From assembly GCA_001875255.1 (NCBI GenBank), contig MJAN01000002.1:372001-436000 (forward strand): 64,000 nucleotides of DNA, written 5' to 3'. The stretch is from Candidatus Sabulitectum silens. GTDB lineage: Bacteria; Fermentibacterota; Fermentibacteria; Fermentibacterales; JCC-6. The position numbers and the translations under genes are program-made. Below the pieces are notes generated by a model that was not told the origin of the DNA, did no database searches, and saw only the letters and a list, made by a program, of their open reading frames with translations. Each line of letters begins with the position of its first letter. Positions within the stretch are counted from its first letter, which is position 1. Below, piece by piece: positions 39,096-50,130 of the stretch.

Positions 39096-40685
39096 ATGGG
39101 CAGGTTTGCTTTCCCGGTCTGTATTCTGTTCGCCGTTGTCCTGTCCTGTTCCACCGACCCCTCGGACCCTGACTTCCTGATCACTTCCGTGGAATTCACC
39201 GGGGATTCCACCGCGGCGGGGGCGGAACCCTACCTGGAATTCACACTGCAGTGGGAAGCCCCCTCACCGGAGACCAGGTTCCAGTACACGGTTTACAGAA
39301 GCGATTCACCGGGAATTCAGGATGACCCTTCGGAGGCCAGCGAGCTGGTAACTCTTCAGGGCAGGACCTGGGCCGATTCCGATTCACTGGAGTGGGGCAG
39401 TGTCTTTTATTATGCGATAATGGCTGAATCGTCCTCGGGCTCGTCCAGGTGGAGCAACGAAGTATCCGCGGTTACTCCGGTGTCCCCCTTCCCGGCCCCT
39501 GTCCAGCTTTCCTTCGAAAGGCAGCTATTCTTTTTGTGCGACCTGGAATGGAGCCAGTATGAAGGCGGTGAGGATTTCAGGTGGTACGTTCTCTACCGCA
39601 GCAACCATCCCGGCATCGCCCAGAACCCATCCTACCAGAACGACACGGCCTTCGTAACGGACGACATGGGGATGGTTTCCTTTCGTGATTCCCTTGTCCT
39701 GTCAAAGCACTATGCCCTGGCGGTGGTGGACTCAAGCGGCCTGAGATCCTTCAGCAACGAGGTCTGCTTCGAACCCGGAGCGGATTTTCCGTGGCGTTTC
39801 TATTACAATTTTGATTTCGGGTGCCATCCTTTTTCAAACAACGATTTTGCCTTCATATCCGGTTGGGGAGAACGGATGTACCTGCTTTACAGCTGCGACT
39901 ATTCCGGGGATAACTATCTCCAGTGCCGCAGCACTTACAGCGGAAGTTATGTGGACGGGATAGCCAGGGATGACATCTACTCCGCCGCTGAGCGTCCTGA
40001 CGGAACTATTCTTGTCTGCTTCGGGGAGGATGGCAGGCAGATGTCGCAGCTTTCGGTTTTCACAGGCGATCTGGCCTCCGAACTGCATACAGTGCCTCTG
40101 GACAGAATGGTCACCCTTATGATCGAGACCGATGCAGGAGTACTGTGCTCATCCGGCGGCAAGGCCCTGGTGCTGGACCCTTTTTCCCTGCAGACAGTGG
40201 ATTCCATTCCCTATTCCTTCACATCGGCGGTGCTGGAGGAGGAGCTGGACAGGGTGTTCCTCTGCAGGAACTCCTATGTGGTCTCTCTTCGAAGCAGTGA
40301 CCTTGCCCACATGGGGAACATCATGGGGAATGCTCAGCATCTGGTTTACTCCCATGGCGTTCTGTACTGCATCGGTGAAACGGAGATAAGAGGGTACGAT
40401 CCCATATCCCTGACACTTCAGAGCAGCTGCCAGCTTCCTGAGAATACTCTGTGCAGCACGGTGCATTCCTCGGGAGAATACCTGGTGGTGTATGTATTCC
40501 GCGACGACCCCTGCAGGGTGGAAGTATTCGACTATGCAACCGGCGAGTTCCTGGGCCTTATCTCAGACATGCCCTCCATTTCCGAGGAGCACTGCTTTCT
40601 GAGTGCTCCCCAGGGCGATTTCCTCTGGTTCATGCACTGGAGCCTGGGCAACATGGCCCTCCACGGCAACAAGATAATCATCTAG
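39096..40685 (+). CDS. Lipoprotein with fibronectin III-like domains and a propeller-like C-terminal half
   Basis: 529 aa; AGGAGGAAGTC precedes the ATG. MGRFAFPVCILFAVVLSC ends in a lipobox. Two FN3-like domains follow (LEFTLQWEAPSPETRFQYTV, LFFLCDLEWSQYEGGEDFRW, each with YRSxxPGI). The C-terminal ~290 residues have repeated strands (MYLLYSCDYSGDNYLQC, RVFLCRNSYVVSLRSSD) that suggest a beta-propeller. The family is not recognised. It is likely exposed at the cell surface. Confidence 0.65.
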   Translation: MGRFAFPVCILFAVVLSCSTDPSDPDFLITSVEFTGDSTAAGAEPYLEFTLQWEAPSPETRFQYTVYRSDSPGIQDDPSEASELVTLQGRTWADSDSLEWGSVFYYAIMAESSSGSSRWSNEVSAVTPVSPFPAPVQLSFERQLFFLCDLEWSQYEGGEDFRWYVLYRSNHPGIAQNPSYQNDTAFVTDDMGMVSFRDSLVLSKHYALAVVDSSGLRSFSNEVCFEPGADFPWRFYYNFDFGCHPFSNNDFAFISGWGERMYLLYSCDYSGDNYLQCRSTYSGSYVDGIARDDIYSAAERPDGTILVCFGEDGRQMSQLSVFTGDLASELHTVPLDRMVTLMIETDAGVLCSSGGKALVLDPFSLQTVDSIPYSFTSAVLEEELDRVFLCRNSYVVSLRSSDLAHMGNIMGNAQHLVYSHGVLYCIGETEIRGYDPISLTLQSSCQLPENTLCSTVHSSGEYLVVYVFRDDPCRVEVFDYATGEFLGLISDMPSISEEHCFLSAPQGDFLWFMHWSLGNMALHGNKIII

Positions 40686-40805
40686 GGCGTTGGTTCCGAG
40701 TGATTCATCCCCGATTCAGACCATGTCTGTCGAGTTGGCCCTTCATAGCCATCAGATTGCTGAACACCTGCGCCGGGATCTGTGAGTTCCTGATCGAAGA
40801 GAAAA

Positions 40806-41164
40806 CTATGATCGCTCTTTCTTACAGTAGCGGACTCCTGCGTCTCGCAGAAGATTTACGCAATGGGCATTGAGGCTTTCACCATGACGCAGGGCGTCAA
40901 TTGCAAGCACTTTGTGCAGATCCCTGCCGGTTCGAAGAACGAACTTGCCGGAATATTCCTTCCCCGCGGTTTGAGCAGGAAGGGCTTCTCCGTCTTTCTC
41001 ATAGATCTCGATCCATTCTTCCACCACCTGGCAGAGTTCCCGGTACACTTCAGCCTCAGCGTCTCCATGAACGCCACCGAGCATCAGCCCGGGCAGGTAC
41101 CGATGTAGCACTGATCCTCTTCTGACCACTCGACGATCTTGAGATATCTGTCACTTGCTTTCAT
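40806..41164 (-). CDS. hicB: HicB-type antitoxin, frameshifted
   Basis: About 119 aa. The ATG at 41164 overlaps the stop of the HicA gene. MKASDRYLKIVEWSEEDQ and YIGTCPG lead into LMLGGVHGDAEAEVYREL after a one-base loss in a G run near 41090. The HicB partial RNase-H fold is followed by a ribbon-helix-helix end (LHKVLAIDALRHGESLNAH). HicB neutralises HicA and represses the operon. The indel is probably a sequence error. Confidence 0.82.
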
Positions 41165-41355
41165 TCTGTCACCTCGCGAACTGCTTGTTCGACATCCCGT
41201 TCCTGGTATAGCTTCGCGTCTTGAGAAGGGCTGCCGCTTATTGTGATCTTCGTTCCCTTCGGGTGCACGAAATTTCGATGGCTGCCTTTGCCGCCTCGAT
41301 TAACGAATCCCGCCTTCCTGAGGGCACGAATCAGCTCTCTTATTTTCTTTGGCAT
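41161..41355 (-). CDS. hicA: HicA-type mRNA interferase toxin
   Basis: 64 aa. IRELIRALRKAGFVNRGGKGSHRNFVHPKG shows the dsRNA-binding-like HicA fold, with the catalytic His in GSHRNF. Length is normal. HicA degrades mRNA when free of HicB, whose gene follows with a four-base overlap. AT-rich sequence just upstream (41356-41395, with TATAGTACTATAGTGATACT) may hold its promoter. Confidence 0.9.
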   Translation of the reverse strand: MPKKIRELIRALRKAGFVNRGGKGSHRNFVHPKGTKITISGSPSQDAKLYQERDVEQAVREVTE

Positions 41356-41623
41356 ATGATATAGTACTATAGTGATACTACTAATGTCAAGGAGCGATCA
41401 GAAGCTGAAATCCAGCATTCGTTACCCGTAAGCACTGCAAATGCAGCGCACTATGCCGGGCATAACGGAGAACAAGGGCATAGCAGCTACGACAGCTGTT
41501 TACAATGATATTGCGCATGTGTCTCCAGGTCAGCAAGTAGCATTTCTTGTGTCCCTGACTAAGCATTTGGGCCTGCTATGGTGTAACCTTTTTCTTCTGC
41601 TTTGAGGGTCTTTCGTTCCGGTC

Positions 41624-42500
41624 TTACAGGCTCACCAGTGCAACCCCTGCAACGGCAACAACTGCTCCGGCGACTTCAAGGGGCGGAGGCGCTTGCCCAT
41701 GAAGGCCACTTCCGGGAAGATTATGAACACAGGCACCATGGCCATGATGGTGGAGGCTATTCCCACCTCGATGAGGCTCAGGGCAACCATGGAGAGTGAT
41801 ACGCCCAGGAAGGGGCCGAAGAAGGCCCCAGGGAGATGAAGCCCATGGCCCGCCGGTTGCCCAGGGCGGATCTTATGGTGCCTGTGAGCCCGGCTATTGG
41901 AATGATCACCGCAAAGGCGGCGATGGCGGCCATTATGCGGATCTGGGTTGCGGCGAAGGCATCGTAGCCCCCAAGGCCGTGCTTGCTGAGCACCAGCCCC
42001 GCGGCCTGACCAAGGGTGCCCCCCACCGCCAGGAGTATGCCCTTCATGGGGTGGGCCAGTTTCATTCTTTTTGATCCCTTTATGAGGATTACCATGCAGA
42101 TGCCGGTTACAGTGAGGGTGATGCCAAGCCAGTGTTTCAGGGATAGGCCCTCCCCAAGGAAGAGCCAGCCGGCAAAGGCGGTTACCGGGGGAACCAGGGC
42201 GAAGATGACCATGGTAATGCGGCTGCCAATGAGTATGAATGCCCTGAACAGGCAGAGGTCCCCCATTACGAAACCGATTATGCCCGAGAGCCCCAGCCAG
42301 AACCACTGATTGCCGGTGGCGTCCCAGGGGAAAGGCATTCCCCTTGTTATCATGCTGTAGATGGAGAGGAACAATAGCCCCCCGAAGAGCCGGATAATGT
42401 TCACTGAAAGGGCTCCCACCCTTTTCCCTGCGAGTTCAAAGGAAATCACCGTAACGGTCCAGCACAGGGCGGTTCCCAGGGCGGCTATCTCACCGGACAT
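41624..42500 (-). CDS. EamA/DMT-family transporter, frameshifted
   Basis: About 291 aa. Ten hydrophobic segments in two EamA halves are visible: IAALGTALCWTVTVISFELAG, WLGLSGIIGFVMGDLCLFRA, TMVIFALVPPVTAFAGWLFLGE, GITLTVTGICMVIL, then VALSLIEVGIASTIMAMVPVFIIF in a shifted frame. The frame changes near 41820 and 41680, and the restored end reads EVAGAVVAVAGVALVSL. Exports or imports small metabolites; substrate unknown. Confidence 0.8.
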
Positions 42501-42598
42501 TAGGTCTCCTTTTCCGGGTGGTCGGTGGGGTACTATAACTCCCGGGGTGCTTTGAGCCTGTGCCGCTCAGAGGATTCCACTGCCTGTTATCAGCTATC

Positions 42599-43969
42599 TC
42601 ATCCCTGTACAGTAAGATCGAGAGGGCAAGAGGAAGAGTTCCATCCTGCCAGACCTCCGAGTATTACGGATATGTTCCCATATCCCCTCTGCTGCAGGAA
42701 GGACGCGGCAACCATCGATCTGTTCCCGGAACCGCAGAAGATGTAAACCTGCCGGTCATCAGGAATCTCACGGTAGTTTTCAGGAAGCTGAGTGGCGTGG
42801 ATGTGCAGCGCCCCGGGGATCCGTCCGTCGGAACTCAGCTCGTCACCGCTCCTGACATCCAGGATGAAGGGGTCATTATCTCCATCAAGTATTTTGCACA
42901 TCTCTCCAACAGACAGTGTGGAGGAGGATGAGCTTCTCAGCCCGGCCATGTGCCAGGAATGCATGCCACCGGCCAGATATCCCGCGATATTGTCGTATCC
43001 CATTCTGACCAGGGTTCTTACGGTTGCCTCCGGATCGTCTTCGGTTACCAGAAGGAGAGGCTTGTCATAGGGCAGGTACCATCCGGCAAAACCGGCAACT
43101 CCATCATTCCAGATGGAAAGGGATTCAGGGATGTGGGCCGAGGCAAAGCAGATCTCCTTCCTTGTGTCCAGCACCCTGGAGCCTTCCATCCTGTCACGAA
43201 AGTCCTCCGGCGTAAGGGCCAGGGGAATGGATAGCCCCCCAAGCAACGGAGGCCCCTCCAGATTCAGTTTCTCCATCTTCCTGAAATAGGGCGGTCTTTC
43301 CTGCTCTTCAACCATGGTTTCGATGAAGGCCCGTCTGTTGTCGTGCTGAAGTCTTGGATTGTGTTTCCTTTCGAGGCCCATGGTGGTTATTGTTCTTGCA
43401 GTGATGCCGCTTCCGCAGACGGATCCCGGACCATGGGCGGGACAGACCAGCACCCCGTCCCCCAGGGGCAGAAGCCTGCTGAAAATGCTGCTGTAGAGCA
43501 TGCCGGCCATCTCCTCCGCCTTATCCATACCCATCAGGTCCACTCTTCCCGCATCCCCGGCGAAAAGGCAGTCGCCTGTAAAACATATCCAGGGATGCCC
43601 CTCCTGATCATGCAGAAGGTAGCTCATGGAACCGGGGGTATGCCCCGGAGTGGCTATTGCCTGGACCTTAAGGGAACCCGCCTCCCAGATCTGTCCGTCC
43701 CGGACGGGGCTGCCGTAGGAATAGTCAAGCTCGCTGTCAGCATGCCATATCTCCGCTCCGGTTAACTCGGCCAGTTCCCGTGAGCCGGCCACATAGTCCT
43801 CGTTCCTGTGGGTCTCCAGTATATGCCTCACGGACATTCGGCTGCTCCGGGCGATCCTGTCGTATATCCGGCAGTCCCTCCTGGGATCTATCACCACCGC
43901 TTCGGTACCGTCTCCTGCAATGTAGGAATAGTGGGCCAGGCCGGGAACTTCTATCCTTTGAAAGAGCAT
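42599..43969 (-). CDS. MBL-fold hydrolase fused to two rhodanese domains
   Basis: 456 aa from the ATG at 43969 (AAGGGAG eight bases upstream). The metallo-beta-lactamase part resembles persulfide dioxygenases (ETHRNEDYVAGSREL, GHTPGSMSYLL, CFTGDCLFAGDAGRVDL, CPAHGPGS). The first metal motif reads THRNED where hydrolases have HxHxDH. The first rhodanese domain lacks the catalytic Cys (LLLVTEDDPEATV); the second has it (YIFCGSGNRSM). Likely role: sulphane-sulphur or persulphide handling. Confidence 0.85.
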   Translation of the reverse strand: MLFQRIEVPGLAHYSYIAGDGTEAVVIDPRRDCRIYDRIARSSRMSVRHILETHRNEDYVAGSRELAELTGAEIWHADSELDYSYGSPVRDGQIWEAGSLKVQAIATPGHTPGSMSYLLHDQEGHPWICFTGDCLFAGDAGRVDLMGMDKAEEMAGMLYSSIFSRLLPLGDGVLVCPAHGPGSVCGSGITARTITTMGLERKHNPRLQHDNRRAFIETMVEEQERPPYFRKMEKLNLEGPPLLGGLSIPLALTPEDFRDRMEGSRVLDTRKEICFASAHIPESLSIWNDGVAGFAGWYLPYDKPLLLVTEDDPEATVRTLVRMGYDNIAGYLAGGMHSWHMAGLRSSSSSTLSVGEMCKILDGDNDPFILDVRSGDELSSDGRIPGALHIHATQLPENYREIPDDRQVYIFCGSGNRSMVAASFLQQRGYGNISVILGGLAGWNSSSCPLDLTVQG

Positions 43970-44129
43970 CTTCATTTCTCCCTTCATTGGCTGTGAACTC
44001 CGTTGTGCTTTTTCGGAGTGGTTTATTAAATTTGACAAGGGTCATATATTTACATTTAAAAGGAATCTATCTTCAAGTCAAGCGCACATCTGTTCGCACC
44101 TGGATTGCCTTCCGGCAGGCAGGGCACCA

Positions 44130-44323
44130 ATGGTGGAAGCGGTCCTGGAACTGCTTGGAGCAGAGCCCGGCAGTTCGGTGGTGATAGGTGACTCCCCCAG
44201 GATATTCAGGCCAGTTCCGCGGCCGGGTGCATGTCCATAGGTCTTGGCGTAAACGGAGACTTCAGGGCGGAAAAGCTGAAGGACATACCCGATATTGTGG
44301 CTGAGATCCGGAAGGGCTTCTGA
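44130..44323 (+). pseudogene. C-terminal remnant of a HAD-superfamily hydrolase
   Basis: MVEAVLELLGAEPGSSVVIGDSP matches HAD motif IV (GDSxxD), and after a one-base loss the frame continues DIQASSAAGCMSIGLGVN to a stop at 44321. The N-terminal half with the nucleophilic DxD is absent. No ribosome-binding site is seen, so this is a decayed fragment. Confidence 0.55.
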
Positions 44324-44342
44324 ACCGCAGGCTTCTATTCAC

Positions 44343-44371
44343 TTGTAATAGACTGATAATCATGCTATTAT
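44343..44371 (+). promoter_or_regulatory. Promoter of the first hybrid histidine kinase
   Basis: TTGTAA and TATTAT are spaced by 17 bases. Transcription would begin at about 44378, after the ATG at 44374, so that ATG cannot be the start codon if this promoter is used. Confidence 0.55.
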
Positions 44372-44409
44372 GAATGCGCACATTTGTGTGGGGGGAGGAA
44401 GGTCAGTCA

Positions 44410-46585
44410 TTGACTGCTGAAGAGATAAGGGATCCGAAGGCTAAAGAGGTTCTTCTATCATGGAGAAGGCGGCTCTTCTACACCATCTATACAACATTCC
44501 TCATCCTTGTTACCGTTCCCTTCTTCGTGAGCACGAAGACATCCATCGAGCATGGCAACTGGTTCCTGCTGTCCCTCCATACCGCAGGCTACATACTTGC
44601 CGTAATAATTGTTACAGTGAGAAAGATCCCATATCGCATAGCTTCCTTTGTGGGCCTGGTGAGCATTTTCCTCGTGGGGGTGTCCGCCCTTGTGGTTTTC
44701 GGCCCCATCGGCAGCGGCAGGATATGGCTCTTCGCCTTCTCTCTGCTGGCAACGCTTTTCTTCGGCCTGAGGGGGGGCATTGTCACCGCTTCGCTGAATG
44801 CTCTGGTGCTGGTGGTGATCGGTCTTTTCATGAACGCCGGGGGATTTGAATGGACTGTGAACCCCGGTGTCACTCTGCGGATGTGGATCATAACGGGTGT
44901 TACCTATGTGTTCCTGAACGGCATGGTGGTTGTCTCGGTTGCTGTGCTGGTGGATGCCCTGAAGAAAAGACTGATCCAGGAGAGCCAGCTCCGTGAGAAC
45001 ATATCCAGGGCCAGAAGCGAACTGGCGGAGAGCGAGGAAAAACTCTACCAGGCAATAAAGGGAAGCGCCGTTCCCACATTCGTTCTGGACAGCAGCCATG
45101 TCATCACCCACTGGAACGATGCCTGCGCCGGGATAACCGGAAGATCCGCCCGGGAGATGGTTGGCACGAAAAAGCAGTGGGTGGTTTTCGGAACCGTTCA
45201 GCAGCCGGTACCCGCCGATGTGGTGCTCATGCGTGAAAAGGGTGAACTCCCCGAGAAAACCGCCTTCGAATCACTGCACCCCTCCGCCCTGATACCGGGT
45301 GCCCTGGAGGGTGAGGTCCATGTTTCCCTGGCCGGCGAGAACAGAATACTGCACTGCACCGCAGCACCTCTGAACAGCAGGAGCGGGGAGGCCGTGGGCG
45401 CCATTCAGACCTTCATGGACATGACCGACCGCAGGAGGGTTGAGGCCCAGCTGCAGCACTCCCAGAAGATGGACGCCATAGGAAGGCTGGCCGGGGGAGT
45501 AGCCCATGACTTCAACAACATGCTCAGCGTTATACTGGGCCACACCGATATGATCCTTGGAAACGCGGGCCCCTCTGACCCCGGAAGGAAGATCTCAACG
45601 CGGTGAGGGAGGCGGCGCTCCGCTCCGCTGACCTGACCAGACAGCTCCTTGCCTTTGCGAGAAAAATGGAGATCGCTCCGGAGGTGCTGGACCTGAATTC
45701 GGTGATACAGGACACCAGCCGAATGCTCAGAAGGATAATCGGTGAGGATATCGATCTTGTGCTCAAGGAGGGAAAGGACCTCTGGAAGGTCTCAATGGAC
45801 AGGAGCCAGGTGGATCAGATACTTGCCAACCTCTGCGTTAACGCGAGGGACGCAATAGACGGCGTGGGTTCCATCGTTATGGAAACATCCAACGCCGTTC
45901 TGGATGAGGACTACCGGAGCATGGCTCCGGATGCGGTTCCCGGGGAGTATGTGCTGCTCACCGTGAGCGACAGCGGCGGCGGCATGGACAGGGAAACACT
46001 GTCCCGGGTGTTCGAGCCCTTCTTCACCACCAAGGAGGTGGGTCGGGGAACCGGCCTGGGCCTTTCCACCGTCCATGGCATCGTAAAGCAGAACGGCGGT
46101 CACATCGCTGTTTACAGCGAACCGGGAACGGGTACCACATTCAAGGTTTACCTGCCCAGGTGTACTGAAATGGGTGCGCTCCCCGGTGAAGAGGCCCCAT
46201 CGGAACTCCAGCTGGGAAGGGGGGAAGGAATACTCCTGGTGGAGGACGAAACCGCGGTCCGAGAGCTGGCGAACCAGATGCTGGTAAAACTGGGTTACAG
46301 GGTTGTTGAGGCGGAATCCCCCGGGGCGGCATGGAGATCGCCGGGAAGCCCGATTTCGATATCCAGCTGCTTCTGACCGATGTGGTGATGCCGGGAATGA
46401 ACGGAAGGGACCTGGCGGATAAGCTTAAGGGGATACACCCGGAGCTGAGGTGCCTTTTCATGTCCGGGTACACCGCCGACATCCTTGCGGGAAAGGGAGT
46501 GGTGGAGGATGGACTGATTTTTCTGGCTAAACCCTTCACCCGCAGGGAACTTGGCGCAAAGGTGAGGCAGGCCCTGGAGGGTTAG
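44410..46585 (+). CDS. Membrane-bound hybrid histidine kinase with receiver domain, frameshifted
   Basis: About 725 aa. A TTG at 44410 with GGAGGAAGG upstream is preferred over the ATG at 44374, which lies in the promoter. Six membrane helices (FYTIYTTFLILVTVPFF to YVFLNGMVVVSVAVLV) are followed by a PAS domain (AIKGSAVPTFVLDSSHVI). Next come the dimerisation helix with the phospho-His (GRLAGGVAHDFNNML), the ATPase (VNARDAIDG, SDSGGGMDRETL, GTGLGLSTVHGIVKQ) and a receiver (LLLTDVVMPGMNGRDL). Frame breaks near 45590 and 46320 are probable errors. No output regulator lies nearby. Confidence 0.85.
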
Positions 46586-46650
46586 CCGATTGGTCAGAGC
46601 CTCTCGGCAATGGAGTATCACCGTTTTTGCTCGGATTATCTTATCTCATG

Positions 46651-48553
46651 TTAACAAAGCAGAGCGGCACACTCCATCAGGATCAGTGTATTGACCTCAA
46701 CTTCTGGAAAGCCCGAGGCAGCCTTCTCGAACACAATACTTGTAACAAATACACCCATCTTTGTTGCAATGTTTGTAACGTTGCATAGGGTTTTACCCGT
46801 TTTGCGGAGGCCGTTTGCAGAAACGATACAGAGGGTGTCACCTCTGACCAGCACCAGCTCCTTCAGGAACACAGAGTCTGATGCTGTTACCTCAAGGGAA
46901 CAGTTCGAACCAATGCGGACGCTCACGCCTGAGGGGCTGATACAGTGCCAGGAACCGCCGGCCAGTTCCGGAAAGAAACCCCGGGCGGGGCGGCCGGGAG
47001 TAATTGCAGTACCCGGGATGCCGTCGGCAAGAAAGCAGATGGTGTGCTTGTTTTCACCAAGGAACCAGGGGGGTATCCTGAGAGTATCTCCGCTGACCCC
47101 GACACCCAGAACACTGCTGTTCCTGTTGAACCAGAGCAGACCGTACCTGGTGTAGGGATAATCCCCCTGAACACCGCTCTGCTGTAGACCCCTGTAAACC
47201 GGTGGTCGGCAACCAGCGCCCGTGCAACGGGAAGGCCGGTGGTGTCCCCTGCCGCGTTAAAACTGACGATGTCGGGATTTCTGGAAAGAACATAATCCGC
47301 GTTGCACACAGAGTGCATCGGGATGCATTCTCCATGCCCATGCCCGGGGTGAAGCCCCAGATATCTGTCGTTCAGGCCCAGCATGTCCAGAGAAGGGAAT
47401 CCTGTCCAGTATGGAATGGAGCCGGCGGCGGTCACGGCAACCAGAGGAGAAACATCACCAAAGGCTTCCCTGAGAGCCAGGGCGGTTACCCGGGCATCCC
47501 ATTCCCAGTGTTCCTCAAGGCCAGCCCTGTTAGAGGGCAGCGTGTACTGCAGCACCACGAACACGACAAGGGCGAGCAGCATCACGAAGGAAAGGCGTTT
47601 ACCGCCGGAAACACCGCAGAGGAATTCTGCCGACTGCCAGGTGAAGAGAGGAATAACCGGAAGGAAGTGTCTCCAGGCGGGAAAGAAGTCTCCCCCACTA
47701 CCAGGATGTACAGAAGCCATGACCCCGCCATGACGCCGGGCAGCACAAGCCTGAAACACCTCGATCGAACTCCCTTCAGGAAGCCGGCCAGGGATAGGGC
47801 AGAAAGGGGGAAAAGAGCCAGAAGACCTGTGATCACGTACTTCGCGCCGCAAAGGACCGTGGACAGGGAAGGATGCACCTTTATTCTTGCTGTATTGGGT
47901 ATCCAGTCGTCGTAGTACTGAAGCCGAAAGAGTGTCTGGCCGGATATGAACAGAACCGGAAGAAGAACAAGCCACAGAGATTTCCTGCCTCCTCCAAAGA
48001 AAAGAACCGCGAGAAATGCAGACACGGTGAACAGTGCCCCGTCGGGCCTTGTCAGGCAGAGAAATGCCAGGGGTATCGACGAGAGTATCCATGGAGAGGC
48101 CCTTCCTCTATCCATTGCTCTCCAGAGAAGGGGAACTGACAGGGAAACAAGGAAAAGAACCAGTGGCTGCTCCAGCCCTCCCAAAGCCCAGACCGCCAGA
48201 GGAGCCGACAGTGCCGCGAAGAGCAGCGGGACAAGGACAATGAGCCGCTTATTCCTGTAGTGGGCAAAAATGCCAGCCAGGAACAGTACCGAAAAGAGGA
48301 TACCCAGCACCCTCAGTGAAAGGATTCCGGGAAGCCCCACTGCCAGCAGACCCGAAACAAGAAGCACCCAGAGGAGATCCGAATAGCCCTCGACCCTCTC
48401 TCCGTCATTCCATGTAAGCCCCTGACCGGAAACGAACCTGGTGGAGTATCGAAGAGAGATAAGTGCGTCGTCGGAAAGAAAGGGAAGGAAAATACAAATA
48501 TTCACAAAGAACAAGACCAGCGGCACCAAGAAAAGAAGATTCCTGCTGCTCAT
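46651..48553 (-). CDS. GT-C-type membrane glycosyltransferase, frameshifted
   Basis: About 634 aa over several frames. An N-terminal helix is followed by LSDDALISLRYSTRF and GLTWNDGERVEGYSDLLW, the first-loop acidic motif and WNxGERVEG signature of polyprenyl-phosphate-sugar-dependent GT-C enzymes (AftB/ArnT-like). At least nine further helices follow, then a periplasmic C-terminal domain (FPSLDMLGLNDRYL, VYSRAVFRGIIP, SVFLKELVLVRGDTL). It would transfer a lipid-linked sugar to an envelope acceptor on the outer face of the inner membrane. Frame breaks near 47690, 47140 and 46930. Confidence 0.72.
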
Positions 48554-48574
48554 ACTCCCCCTATTCGCTGCTGC

Positions 48575-50130
48575 TCAGAGCACACAGAAGCGTTTTGTCT
48601 CCTCGATCCCGCCGCTGATCACCCGGCATACATAGACTCCCGGGGGAATAGCTTCTCCACTGTTGCCCATGCCGTTCCACTGAATGGAGCCTGTTCCCTG
48701 GTTCATGTGGGAGTCGTTCAGTGTGGCAACCTTTCTGCCTGAGATGTCGAAGACCTCCACAAGGGTATTACCCGGTTCCCCGATGAAGAAGGAGATGGTT
48801 GCGCTGCCTGTGAAGGGGTTCGGTGAAACCCTTAGCCCGAAGCCCTTCCCCGGGGCGGGATCGATGCCCTCCAGGCCGGTTCGCATTGCAACTATCCCTT
48901 CGGTGTCCCGGCAGTACACGAACTCGAGGTAGCCGTCGTTATCCAGGTCGGCTATTGCCACTGAGGAGGAAAGGGAGCCGGTGAGCTTGACGCTCCACTC
49001 CTCCTCTCCCGTTACGGCGTCTATGATCTGAACCGTCGAATAGTTGCCGTTGGTGGTGGTCTGGATCAGTTCCATCGCACCGTCGCCGTCTATGTCCGCC
49101 GCGGCGGCGGTGCTCCCGGGCATGTAGTCGAGGTATGCCTGCCACAACTCCTCACCGGAGCAGGAGAAGGCTACCAGCTTCATGGTGTTGAGGCGGCCCA
49201 CTATGACCTCCAGGGAGTCGTTGCCGTCGGTATCTGTAACCACCGGAGAGGAGTAGATGTTGCTGGTGAGGTTATGGGACCACCGAAGGGATCCGTCGAG
49301 GGCATCGAGCACATACACATGACGGGAACCGCTACAGCTGATTATCTCCTTGTTCCCGTCGGAATCCAGATCGGCAAAGGCAGCAGCCGGGGTAAGCATC
49401 TGCCCGGCGTATGAAGGAACAGCGGTTGTCCAGAGGATAGTGCCGTCTTCACCCTTTATCAGAGACATCTAGGGCTCCGGCTCAGGAGTGAAGCCTATGA
49501 CCTCGAAGGAGCCGTCGGAGAAACATCCTCGGCAACCGTGGAACCGTAGTAAGCAGAGGTGTAGTTCGGGAGACTCCATATCTCAGACCCGTCGGCTCCG
49601 CTGAAAGCCCTTGTGCCAACCGTGCCGGCAAACACCACTTCAAGGGTTCCATCGCCGTCGAGGTCCGCCAGGCAGGGCGAGATGGCCGGCCCCCCGTCAA
49701 TGGGCACTTCCCAGAGAAGCTCTCCCGATTCGCCTTCCACCGCACGCAGGGAACCATAGGAGGCGCATACCACCTCGGGCTTCAGGTCGCCGTTGATGTC
49801 TCCCACCACTGGAGATGCATAGATGAGTCCGTCGCCTGAAACATAGCGCCACAGAACACTGCCGTCCTCTCCGTTCAGGGCGTAGAGGGTATCCGATCCA
49901 GAGCCCATCACAACTTCAGGAAGGCCGTCGAGGTCGATATCGGCTATTGCCGGTGAAGAGAAGAGGTTTTCCTTTATGGGATAGGTCCACATCACACCGT
50001 ACTGGCCGCCCCTTCCCTCTCCCCCGGGATAAAGACCTGTGTTCCGGGAATCTCCATGGAACCTGTACCACTGTGAGAAGCACACTGAAGGAAGAAGCAG
50101 AATAAAGATGAAAATATACCGTCTTTTCAT
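48575..50130 (-). CDS. Secreted FG-GAP/PQQ-propeller protein with type IX-like sorting domain; frameshift and in-frame TAG
   Basis: About 518 aa. MKRRYIFIFILLLPSVCFS is the signal peptide. Propeller repeats with FG-GAP-type calcium loops follow (IADIDLDGLPEVVMGSG, LNGEDGSVLWRYVS, LADLDGDGTLEVVFAG, FADLDSDGNKEIISC, IADLDNDGYLEFVYC). The C-terminal CTD reads LVEVFDISGRKVATL, IPPGVYVCRV. The frame shifts near 49515, and a TAG stands at 49471-49469 directly before MSLIKGEDGTILW. Both defects may be sequence errors. It lies 21 bases upstream of the GT-C gene on the same strand. Confidence 0.78.

Noticed and set aside
16636-49471. Amber (TAG) recoding to Gln or pyrrolysine
   Set aside because: Only two cases, in unrelated genes, with no shared context or structure; likely decay or base error.
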